Shown here in pieces: positions 54,601 to 62,077 of a stretch of 64,000 bases of DNA. Position numbers and translations under genes: made by a program. The notes under the pieces are model-generated. The model saw only the letters and a list, made by a program, of their open reading frames with translations, did not search any database and was not told the origin of the DNA. The DNA lies in contig NZ_CP012373.2 in assembly GCF_001305575.3 (NCBI RefSeq), positions 3,172,261-3,236,260 on the forward strand, read 5' to 3'. Every line of letters begins with the position of its first letter. Positions within the stretch are counted from its first letter, which is position 1. Source of the DNA: Beggiatoa leptomitoformis. GTDB taxonomy: Bacteria; Pseudomonadota; Gammaproteobacteria; Beggiatoales; Beggiatoaceae.

Positions 54601-55902
54601 ATGAAAAAAGTTATCCACAGTTTTTTACTGCTGACGACGAGTCTGTTTTTATGGACATCGGCTGTTTTCTCACAACAAGCTGTTTTTGGTGTAAATACAT
54701 TTACGGAATACGAAGCTTTTTTAAGTGCGGAACAAGAGTTGGGGGAGGAAAATAACTCACCCGCACAAGGTTATGGTCGATTGAGTTTTGCAGATGATCT
54801 TAGCACTGCGAAATTAGATGTTTTTATTAAAGACGTTGATGTCAATCAAATTACCGCTTTTCATATCCATTGTGGTTCACCTAATGTGCTTGGTCCTATC
54901 ATTGCAGATTTGTCGGTGTTTGGTAATTTTACAGATACGATTGTTAATGGACATTTTGCGGCAACGCTGACAAATGAACATATTGTGTTTGTTACCATGC
55001 CACCGCCCGCGCCAAATGCAGGAGAATCTTTTACACTTCCTTTACCTGAAGGGTGTCCGAATGACTACGGGCAACTAGGTCAGGTATATACGATTGCAGG
55101 TTTAGAAGCCTTGGCAAAAAAAGGCCTGCTCTATTTCAATCTGCATACGGTGACTAACCCATTTTATGGGGAAATGCGTGGGCAACTTTACCCACTCACA
55201 CAATACAAATCAGCACCAACAGCAAGTAGCATTTCTTTTGGAACAGATAGTTTTACCCATTACACGGCTAATTTAAGCCCAAAACAAGAATTGGGTGAGG
55301 CGAATGGTTCACAGGCAAGCGGTCAAGGCACTGTCAGTTTTGTCCAAAACCTCAGCTATGCACAGGTAGAGCTAACAATTAATAATTTGGATGCCAGCCA
55401 ATTAACGGCAATACATATACATTGTGGTTCGCCCAACGTATTAGGCCCTTATATTATTCATTTTGGAGACGTTGCAACAAAAGTCGTTAATGGCAAGTTA
55501 TCCATGAAACTCACTAATAAAGATATTGTATTTGTAACACAAGCACCGCCACCGCCAGAATTAGGACAATCTTTTACCTTACCATTACCCGAAGGTTGCC
55601 CTAATGATATTGGACAAGTAGGTCAAGTCTATACCATTGCAGGCTTAGAAGCCTTAGCACGTAAAGGCTTGTTATATTTTAATGTTCATACCGTTACAAA
55701 CGCATTTTACGGTGAAATTCGGGGGCAACTAGGCTCAGAACACCCACGCGCTGACCGCGCCGTTTATGACAATAATTATTTAATGATTCCTGCTGTAGAT
55801 GTATTAGATCAAGACGGAAAAACGGTTACATATAAAGCAGATATGATGCGATTAAACACAGACAATTGGTTATTTGAATTAACCTCAGCGACAGAAAAAT
55901 AA
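54601..55902 (+). CDS. Exported protein with two CHRD domains
   Basis: A 433-residue protein with a signal peptide (MKKVIHSFLLLTTSLFLWTSAVFS). It has two tandem CHRD domains (PF07452, named from chordin), at about 32-205 and 216-380. Each repeats FTEYEAFLSAEQELGE or FTHYTANLSPKQELGE, FHIHCGSPNVLGP/IHIHCGSPNVLGP, a PPP-containing loop, and YGEMRGQLYP/YGEIRGQLG. A short C-terminal tail of ~50 residues follows. CHRD proteins bind or assemble at the surface in some bacteria; the function is otherwise unknown. The two domains are clearly internal duplicates. It is a single gene with its own AT-rich promoter. Confidence 0.88.
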   Translation: MKKVIHSFLLLTTSLFLWTSAVFSQQAVFGVNTFTEYEAFLSAEQELGEENNSPAQGYGRLSFADDLSTAKLDVFIKDVDVNQITAFHIHCGSPNVLGPIIADLSVFGNFTDTIVNGHFAATLTNEHIVFVTMPPPAPNAGESFTLPLPEGCPNDYGQLGQVYTIAGLEALAKKGLLYFNLHTVTNPFYGEMRGQLYPLTQYKSAPTASSISFGTDSFTHYTANLSPKQELGEANGSQASGQGTVSFVQNLSYAQVELTINNLDASQLTAIHIHCGSPNVLGPYIIHFGDVATKVVNGKLSMKLTNKDIVFVTQAPPPPELGQSFTLPLPEGCPNDIGQVGQVYTIAGLEALARKGLLYFNVHTVTNAFYGEIRGQLGSEHPRADRAVYDNNYLMIPAVDVLDQDGKTVTYKADMMRLNTDNWLFELTSATEK

Positions 55903-56042
55903 CCACGTCTGAATATGCTTTTTCAGAACCAACAGGCACACAGGATATTAAAATGCTGTGTGCCTAAAAAATAGGCTAATACTGGATAAATAAAGATTTA
56001 GAGAGAGAACAGCGTGATACCAACCAACCCCGCCATTTTTAA

Positions 56043-56082
56043 TTGTCATTAACCCCTCATAAAACTTTCATTCTCTTGTCAT
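56043..56082 (+). promoter_or_regulatory. Four-repeat Pho box upstream of the OlsB-like gene
   Basis: Seven-base units at 56043 (TTGTCAT), 56054 (CCCTCAT), 56065 (CTTTCAT) and 56076 (TTGTCAT) have exact 11-base periodicity, and all keep the TCAT core. This is the layout of a tandem PhoB site. A convincing -10 was not found. The site overlaps the earliest possible TTG start (56043), supporting the ATG at 56154. Confidence 0.7.
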
Positions 56083-56153
56083 CTTGTTGTAAAAACAGTG
56101 CAATTCTGCCTTGTTACTGTAAAGAATCCACAGCACATCAACAGGGTTCTGGT

Positions 56154-56939
56154 ATGAATACAAGTAGCACGATTGTACGCGGTGTTTATGACAAGCAAAA
56201 ATGCTATGTCTCTATTACTACCGATAAAACTGAAGTTAGACAAGCCCAAGCCTTGCGTTATCAAGTGTTTTCTGAAGAAATGGGCGCGACACTTAACACC
56301 AGCCTATCTGGTTATGATATTGATATATTTGATGATTATTGTCAGCACGTATTGGTTCGTGAATCAGATACGCATCAAGTGGTTGGTTGCACACGTATTC
56401 TAACTAGTGAACAAGCACGACTTGCGGGTGGGTTTTACTCCGAATCTGAATTTGATTTGTCGCGAGTTCTTCAGCGAGAAGGACGGTTTATGGAAATTGG
56501 GCGGACTTGTGTACATCCTGACTATCGCACGGGGGGCGTTATTACCCTGCTCTGGTCTGGACTTGCCCGCTTTATGGTAGAAGAAGGGTTTGATTATTTA
56601 ATGGGATGCGCCAGTATTCCAATGCCAACAGCCGACCATCACAGCTTATTTGACCGCTTTCGTGAACGCTACTTCAGTGACGACCAATTACGTGTAACCC
56701 CCAAAATTCCACTGCGTAAAACAGTAGAAGACACTTTTAACCTAGATATTCCTTCTTTACTCAAAGCCTATTTACGACTGGGTGCGCAAATTTGTGGTGA
56801 GCCTTACTGGGATGCAGATTTTAAGGTTGCAGATGTGTTTATTTTTTTGGATTTAGACAATTTACAAGACCGCTATATGAAACACTTTGTTGACCGGGCG
56901 CGTCCTACACCGCATACACTTCACAGTGTTGCTGCTTAA
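56154..56939 (+). CDS. olsB: OlsB-like GNAT acyltransferase (L-ornithine N-alpha-acyltransferase)
   Basis: A 261-residue GNAT-fold protein. OlsB enzymes join a 3-hydroxyacyl group from acyl carrier protein to ornithine, making lyso-ornithine lipid, a step toward phosphorus-free membrane lipid. Visible blocks are YVSITTDKTEVRQAQALRYQVFSEEMGA, then DDYCQHVLVRE, FDLSRVLQREGRFMEIGRTCVHPDYRTGG, GCASIPM and LLKAYLRLGAQICGEPYWD, as in OlsB/haemolysin-related acyltransferases. The OlsA partner is not in the window, so lipid synthesis is inferred from the family. The tandem Pho box upstream fits this role. A different aminoacyl or PEP-CTERM-linked acyltransferase role is possible. Confidence 0.72.
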   Translation: MNTSSTIVRGVYDKQKCYVSITTDKTEVRQAQALRYQVFSEEMGATLNTSLSGYDIDIFDDYCQHVLVRESDTHQVVGCTRILTSEQARLAGGFYSESEFDLSRVLQREGRFMEIGRTCVHPDYRTGGVITLLWSGLARFMVEEGFDYLMGCASIPMPTADHHSLFDRFRERYFSDDQLRVTPKIPLRKTVEDTFNLDIPSLLKAYLRLGAQICGEPYWDADFKVADVFIFLDLDNLQDRYMKHFVDRARPTPHTLHSVAA

Positions 56940-57063
56940 CAACAGATTACCCGTATCAGACTTAGGATTTCTATTAAAGGATTCATCTTTTACTGCACAG
57001 GCTTTTATAATAACGCGTATTCAATAAAGCTAGGTTTTATTCATAAACGCGAGCGTAGCCGTC

Positions 57064-57786
57064 ATGAAAAAATTATTTCTTGTTAAAACAGGTAAAACGT
57101 TCCCAGCCCTTATTAAACGGCGTGGTGACTTTGACCAGTGGTTTATTCAATGCTTAGGATTTAGCCCTGATCATATAGAAATTGTTGAAGTGTTCGAAGG
57201 CGAACCCTTACCTGATGAATTAGATGACGTAGCTGGTGTTTTAGTCACAGGCTCTCCTGCAATGGTGACAGACCGCGAGCGTTGGAGCGAGCTAACCGCA
57301 AAATGGTTGTGCCAAGTGCATCAATCCAGTATTCCATTACTAGGGATTTGCTATGGACATCAACTTATTGCGCACGCACTGGGTGGAAAAGTAGCAAATA
57401 ACCCAAATGGGTTTGAAGCGGGTATTGTGGAGATTCATTTAAACGAGGCTTGTGATACTGATATATTATTGAAAGAATTACCTAAAACGCTCTCTGTTCA
57501 TGCTATGCACCGTCAAGTAGTTGTGACACTCCCCCCCGAGACCGTAATTCTTGCTAGCAATCCGCACACTGATTACCAAGCCTATAAAATTGGTGAAACA
57601 ACATGGGGCTTACAATTTCATCCTGAATTTGACGCAGACATTATGCGAACATATTTAGCAGAACGCGAAGCGGTATTTATTAAAGAAGGTATTGATGTAG
57701 AAACCGCGCGACAAAATGCAGCGGATACCCCGTATGGGGACATGCTGTTAAAACGCTTTGCAACACTCGTACAGACACGTATTTAG
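57064..57786 (+). CDS. Class I glutamine amidotransferase domain protein
   Basis: A 240-residue stand-alone GATase1 protein resembling GMP-synthase-like amidotransferases (YfeJ type). The catalytic cysteine lies in LLGICYGHQLIAHALGG near residue 100 and the histidine-glutamate pair in WGLQFHPEFDADI near residue 193. VLVTGSPAMVTDRERWSELT is typical of this subgroup. It lacks a synthetase domain, so the acceptor substrate is unknown; glutamine hydrolysis or gamma-glutamyl peptide cleavage are options. It is a single gene, convergent with the FmdB-like gene, with a shared stem-loop between them. Confidence 0.9.
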   Translation: MKKLFLVKTGKTFPALIKRRGDFDQWFIQCLGFSPDHIEIVEVFEGEPLPDELDDVAGVLVTGSPAMVTDRERWSELTAKWLCQVHQSSIPLLGICYGHQLIAHALGGKVANNPNGFEAGIVEIHLNEACDTDILLKELPKTLSVHAMHRQVVVTLPPETVILASNPHTDYQAYKIGETTWGLQFHPEFDADIMRTYLAEREAVFIKEGIDVETARQNAADTPYGDMLLKRFATLVQTRI

Positions 57787-57793
57787 GCGCGTG

Positions 57794-57821
57794 ACACGGC
57801 GCAATGTGTATTGCGCTGTGT
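57794..57821. terminator. Bidirectional terminator between convergent genes
   Basis: ACACGGCGCAAT (57794-57805) pairs with ATTGCGCTGTGT (57810-57821) around GTGT, with one G-U pair. It lies eight bases beyond the amidotransferase stop and just past the FmdB-like stop on the other strand. Confidence 0.75.
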
Positions 57822-57829
57822 TATAAACA

Positions 57830-58087
57830 TTAATTCATCAACCCACACATTCCCCCACCACACCCACCCGATGCACAGGCAGGCATTTCAGGATTTTTTA
57901 AGGCGCGACTACTAACAATTTGCCCACCCGTAATTAACCGCATAATTGGCGCATCCGCAGGTGTTGCACCCAACGCTAAACCTGTATTAGCGCACAACTC
58001 GCCCCACGTATTAAGCTCTTCATTCATACTGTGTTTTGCTTCTAGCGTTTGTCCATTCGCAGAACAGTGATAATCATAAGTAGGCAT
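57830..58087 (-). CDS. FmdB-like small zinc-ribbon protein
   Basis: An 85-residue protein beginning MPTYDYHCSANGQTLEAKHSM, with ADAPIMRLITGGQIVSS and a C-terminal CASGGCGGGMCGLMN. The first half follows the FmdB/putative regulatory zinc-ribbon family, but the first CxxC knuckle is incomplete (a single cysteine, YHC) and the only close pairs are in the C-terminal tail, so metal binding may be different. The function is unknown. It lies 130 bases downstream of aspS on the same strand, separated by a palindrome that should terminate aspS. Confidence 0.75.
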   Translation of the reverse strand: MPTYDYHCSANGQTLEAKHSMNEELNTWGELCANTGLALGATPADAPIMRLITGGQIVSSRALKNPEMPACASGGCGGGMCGLMN

Positions 58088-58127
58088 AATATTTCCTCAT
58101 TCGCATTTCATAAAGAAAGATGAATAA

Positions 58128-58206
58128 TGGATACCATTGCTTAATATCATGGTATCCACGATTTTTTTAAATTGCGGCTTTACATTCTAAGAATTCTGAT
58201 TCAGAC
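58128..58206. repeat. Dispersed palindrome copy e and GATTCAGAC repeat after aspS
   Basis: TGGATACCAT (58128-58137) pairs with ATGGTATCCA (58149-58158); a TTTTTTT run follows on the plus side. GATTCAGAC lies at 58198-58206, preceded by AAGAATTCT. It is the same composite as at 18423 and 31125, here just past the aspS stop, and probably terminates aspS. Confidence 0.7.
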
Positions 58207-58216
58207 CATTTTTAAA

Positions 58217-60016
58217 TTAGTCTTTTGCTACCACCGTTTCCTTTGTTGCTGGCGTGCGTAAACGAATATGCAATTCACGCAACTGCATTTCACTCGCAGG
58301 CGATGGGGCAGAAGTAAGCGGACAACTGGCCGTTTGCGTTTTTGGGAAAGCAATCACATCACGAATGGAACTTGCGCCCGTCATCAACATCACCAAACGG
58401 TCTAAACCAAACGCTAAACCACCATGGGGCGGACAACCAAATTTTAAGGCATCCAATAAAAAGCCAAATTTTGCACGGGCTTCTTCTTCCCCAATTCCTA
58501 ATAGACGGAATACCGCAGATTGCAAATCAGGGCGATGAATACGAATAGACCCCCCCCCAATTTCTGAGCCGTTTAATACCAAATCATAAGCACGAGACAA
58601 ACATGCACCCGGATTGGCTTCCATCTCAGCAATATCATTCACTTTTGGTGCAGTAAACGGATGATGCAATGACATCCAGCGGTTTTCCTTGTCATCCCAT
58701 TCAAACATTGGGAAATCAACCACCCATAAGGCTTTCCACGCTTGTTGAGTCAATTTTAAATCGTCGCCGATTTTTAAGCGTAAAGCCCCTAATGATTCAT
58801 TAACAATCTTAGCTTTATCCGCACCAAAGAAAATTAAATCCCCTGTATTCGCCTTTGTCCGTTCTAACAACTGCTTAACAACATCATCAGGCAAGAATTT
58901 TAAAATCGGCGATTGTAAGCCATCGCGTCCCGTCATAATATCGTTGACTTTGATATATGCCAGCCCTTTCGCACCATAAATCGTTACGAAATCAGTATAG
59001 CCATCAATTTGCCCGCGTGATAATTCATGTCCACCGCCCGGCACTAACAAGGCAGCTACGCGACCATTTGGGTCTTTTGCAGGTTGGGCGAAAACTTTAA
59101 ATTCAACCCCTTGCATTAAATCACCCACATCGACTAATTCCAGCGGATTACGCAAATCAGGGCGGTCTGAACCGAAACGACTTACCGCTTCATGATATGT
59201 CATACATTGCAAAGGTTCAGGGAATTCAACATTCAATTCTTCTTTAAAAATCCCCCGAATCATTTTTTCCATTGTATCGCGCACAATGGTTTCATCCACA
59301 AAAGACATTTCCACGTCGATTTGAGTAAATTCGGGCTGACGGTCGGCGCGTAAATCCTCATCACGGAAGCAACGGACGATTTGATAATATCTATCCATTC
59401 CCGACATCATCAGCAACTGCTTGAACAACTGAGGAGATTGAGGCAAGGCAAAAAACTCACCGTTGTGTGTACGGCTAGGGACTAAATAATCGCGCGCGCC
59501 TTCGGGGGTTGCTTTGGTTAAAAATGGCGTTTCAATATCCATAAAACCATTACTATCCATATAATTACGAACTAAACGGCTCACGCGGGTGCGGAGTTTC
59601 ATCCGTTCTTGCATAATCGGGCGGCGTAAATCTAAATAACGGTAACGCAAACGGGTTTCTTCATTAACGTTATTCTCATCCATTTGAAAGGGTAATGCCT
59701 CAGAAGCATTGAGGATTTCCACTTGTCTGCCAAGAATTTCGATGTGTCCTGTGGACAAATCAGGATTTTCTGTGCCTTCAGGACGACGACGGACTAACCC
59801 TTGTATTTGCACAACGAATTCATTTCGTAACCGTTCCGCGATGTTAAAAGCATCTTGTGTATCGGGGTCAAACACGATTTGCACTAAGCCCTCACGGTCA
59901 CGCAAATCGATAAAAATAACCCCGCCGTGGTCACGGCGACGGTGTACCCAACCGCATAACGTCACGATTTGGTCGATAAATGCTTCATTAATTTGTCCAC
60001 AATAGTGGCTACGCAT
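58217..60016 (-). CDS. aspS: Aspartate-tRNA ligase
   Basis: Class II aminoacyl-tRNA synthetase of bacterial type, 599 residues. The N-terminal OB-fold anticodon domain is seen in [26 protein letters not shown] (in parts). Class II motif 1 is in [23 protein letters not shown], motif 2 in [23 protein letters not shown] and motif 3 in [16 protein letters not shown]. The large GAD insertion typical of bacterial AspRS lies between motifs 2 and 3 (about residues 290-420). Whether it is discriminating or not cannot be read off. It is monocistronic. Confidence 0.97.
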   Translation of the reverse strand: MRSHYCGQINEAFIDQIVTLCGWVHRRRDHGGVIFIDLRDREGLVQIVFDPDTQDAFNIAERLRNEFVVQIQGLVRRRPEGTENPDLSTGHIEILGRQVEILNASEALPFQMDENNVNEETRLRYRYLDLRRPIMQERMKLRTRVSRLVRNYMDSNGFMDIETPFLTKATPEGARDYLVPSRTHNGEFFALPQSPQLFKQLLMMSGMDRYYQIVRCFRDEDLRADRQPEFTQIDVEMSFVDETIVRDTMEKMIRGIFKEELNVEFPEPLQCMTYHEAVSRFGSDRPDLRNPLELVDVGDLMQGVEFKVFAQPAKDPNGRVAALLVPGGGHELSRGQIDGYTDFVTIYGAKGLAYIKVNDIMTGRDGLQSPILKFLPDDVVKQLLERTKANTGDLIFFGADKAKIVNESLGALRLKIGDDLKLTQQAWKALWVVDFPMFEWDDKENRWMSLHHPFTAPKVNDIAEMEANPGACLSRAYDLVLNGSEIGGGSIRIHRPDLQSAVFRLLGIGEEEARAKFGFLLDALKFGCPPHGGLAFGLDRLVMLMTGASSIRDVIAFPKTQTASCPLTSAPSPASEMQLRELHIRLRTPATKETVVAKD

Positions 60017-60532
60017 GGCGTTATCTTCCTTACTGTTCAGGCAATAAAATAAATTTTATAAAATTAAACAAACATGGTAAGGGGTGTACAGAAACGGTGC
60101 AAGTTTTCAGGGCTTGCAGAGAATAAAAATTGTTTGCATCAGGATTGCTAAGGGTTACAGGTTTTTTAGAATGAAGAGGATATTAATTTTTAAAATTCAA
60201 CTTATTAAAGCGAAATACATATAAATTAAGAGGGCAAAAGTGCAGCTTTTTTGTTTTGTAATATTGCCTATTTGGGTTCAGATAGGTTTTAAGTACGAGT
60301 TACATTCTGCATCACAGCCAAAAATTCAATGCTGTTTTGTCATGACCGAACATAAAGACAAAGATACATTCATATATCGACAGGGTAAAATCCTCAATTC
60401 CCCTGTAATATGACGCTTGGGGATATCCAAAGGATTCTGTAAAAATCCATTGCCATCTTATGGTAATTCGCCCATCAATTAGCGCGGCATATCTGCCCGT
60501 TTGTAATAACCTAATACTTATCCATAATTACA
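60017..60532. other. 516-base intergenic region
   Basis: Divergent promoter region between aspS and the OpgC-like gene. No RNA gene or ORF of note was seen. It is AT-rich, with a GGAAG-type site for aspS at its left edge; a 61-codon frame at 60460 overlaps the next gene and is not credible. No clear repeat copy was found. Confidence 0.5.
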
Positions 60533-61678
60533 ATGTCTTTAATATCCACCTCCTCCCCACATTCCACAATTACTCAACGAGAACTGAAGCTCGATTTTTT
60601 TCGTGGCTTGGCACTTTGCATTATTTTTGTGGCACATATTCCTGACAACTGGCTTGCTAACTACACACATGGACGTTTTGGATTTAGCGATTCTGCCGAA
60701 CTTTTTATTTTTGTCTCGGGTTATACCGCTGCGCGGGCATTTGGACGCACATTTTCTCAACTGGGGTTTTGGGTAGGAACAGTTCGAGTGCTGCACCGTT
60801 GTTGGCAACTTTACATTGCGCATCTCGCCCTTTTTTTCTTACTGGCAGCGATTTGTGCAGCAGGTAATAAATTACAATATATTGATTATATAGGACGTTT
60901 GAATATTTATTTTTTCTTTGAACATACCCCTGAAGCAATTGTCGGGCTATTTTCTTTAAGTTATGTCCCTAATTATTTTGATATTTTACCGATGTACATT
61001 GCTATTTTAGCCAGTGTCCCGCTTATTATGTTACTTGCACGGGTTCGTCCTGTTTTAGTGCCGATTGCTTGTTTAGGCATATATTTGGGCATGTGGTGGT
61101 TTAATTTGGCATTACCTGCGGAAATCGACAGTGATAGACCTTGGTTTTTTAATCCATTTGGTTGGCAACTCCTATTTTTTACAGGTTTTATGCTCGGCGC
61201 GGGCTGGATAAAATCGCCACATTTAACGAGTGTATTAGCGTTTGTTTGTTTACTGTTTATTCTATTAAGTATTCCTTTGAGTAATTATCCAATTTATTCA
61301 CAATCAGAATGGTTAAACCAATTGCGTACCAATATAGACCCCTTGGTGATTAAAACGAACTTTGGCATTTTACGTTGGATACATTTTTTAGCTTTAACAG
61401 GATTAACGCTGTATTTATTGAAATATTGGAAAAACTTTTTCTACACCTTGTTTGCGCAATGTCTCATTAAAATCGGTCAACAAGGTTTAGCATTATTTTT
61501 GTGCAGTATGATTTTATCTTATCTCGCGGGAATGCTAATGGATTACACAGGACGGCATATTATTGATACAGTAGTGATTAATGGCATCGGTATTGGCGGT
61601 TTAATCGGCATTGCCTATATGGTGGCATGGTTTAAAACCGTGCCTTGGAAAAATAAAGCTGTGATGTGTTTTGGATAA
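60533..61678 (+). CDS. OpgC-like integral membrane protein
   Basis: A 381-residue membrane protein with about ten hydrophobic helices. The N-terminal block ELKLDFFRGLALCIIFVAHIP, then SAELFIFVSGYTAARAFGRTF, is the signature of OpgC/acyltransferase-like proteins. OpgC transfers succinyl groups to osmoregulated periplasmic glucans. No opgG/opgH genes are in the window, and a general surface polysaccharide acyltransferase is as likely. It precedes the small CHAT-associated gene by 41 bases on the same strand, but similarity in function is not implied. Confidence 0.85.
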   Translation: MSLISTSSPHSTITQRELKLDFFRGLALCIIFVAHIPDNWLANYTHGRFGFSDSAELFIFVSGYTAARAFGRTFSQLGFWVGTVRVLHRCWQLYIAHLALFFLLAAICAAGNKLQYIDYIGRLNIYFFFEHTPEAIVGLFSLSYVPNYFDILPMYIAILASVPLIMLLARVRPVLVPIACLGIYLGMWWFNLALPAEIDSDRPWFFNPFGWQLLFFTGFMLGAGWIKSPHLTSVLAFVCLLFILLSIPLSNYPIYSQSEWLNQLRTNIDPLVIKTNFGILRWIHFLALTGLTLYLLKYWKNFFYTLFAQCLIKIGQQGLALFLCSMILSYLAGMLMDYTGRHIIDTVVINGIGIGGLIGIAYMVAWFKTVPWKNKAVMCFG

Positions 61679-61719
61679 CTTATTGTTTATTTTCTCTTAA
61701 ATAAATGGAGTATTAATCT

Positions 61720-62067
61720 ATGACTGAATATACGGTTATTTTCTCTCCTGAATTGGACATTCAACCTGCCGAATTTGCCACGTTTTGGAATGCACAAAGT
61801 CAGTTACAACAGCAGGCAGTAGCACAAGTGCAAGATGCACAGAAAACAGCTCACTATGAGATGGACGGGCTTACAATGATGGCATTGATTTTTATTGGTA
61901 ATTTTGCATTAGATATTTTTAAAGATGTTACAAAAGATGCAATTAAGGATTTTCTTAAAAAACGGTGGTTAAATAAGCCTGAACAAAAAGCCACTGAATT
62001 TGATTTAATTGAGAAGAAAACCGAAGACGGTAAAACGCTTATTATTGTGTTACCTAAACAAAATTAA
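61720..62067 (+). CDS. Small membrane-associated protein linked to a CHAT-STAND gene
   Basis: A 115-residue protein with a polar N-terminus (MTEYTVIFSPELDIQPAEF; a Q/A-rich helix follows), one hydrophobic helix (about residues 50-65: GLTMMALIFIGNFALDIF), then an amphipathic basic helix (KDVTKDAIKDFLKKRWL) and a C-terminal strand region (TEFDLIEKKTEDGKTLIIVLPK). I recognise no family. It lies ten bases before the CHAT-STAND gene, is preceded by a weak site (ATGGAG) and should be co-translated. The layout suggests a membrane-linked partner, effector or target of the CHAT protease. Confidence 0.7.
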   Translation: MTEYTVIFSPELDIQPAEFATFWNAQSQLQQQAVAQVQDAQKTAHYEMDGLTMMALIFIGNFALDIFKDVTKDAIKDFLKKRWLNKPEQKATEFDLIEKKTEDGKTLIIVLPKQN

Positions 62068-62077
62068 GGAATGTAAT

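Noticed and set aside
60330-60352. TTTGTCAT before the OpgC-like gene
   Set aside because: A lone unit; the sequence 11 bases on (GAACATA) does not match a second Pho repeat.
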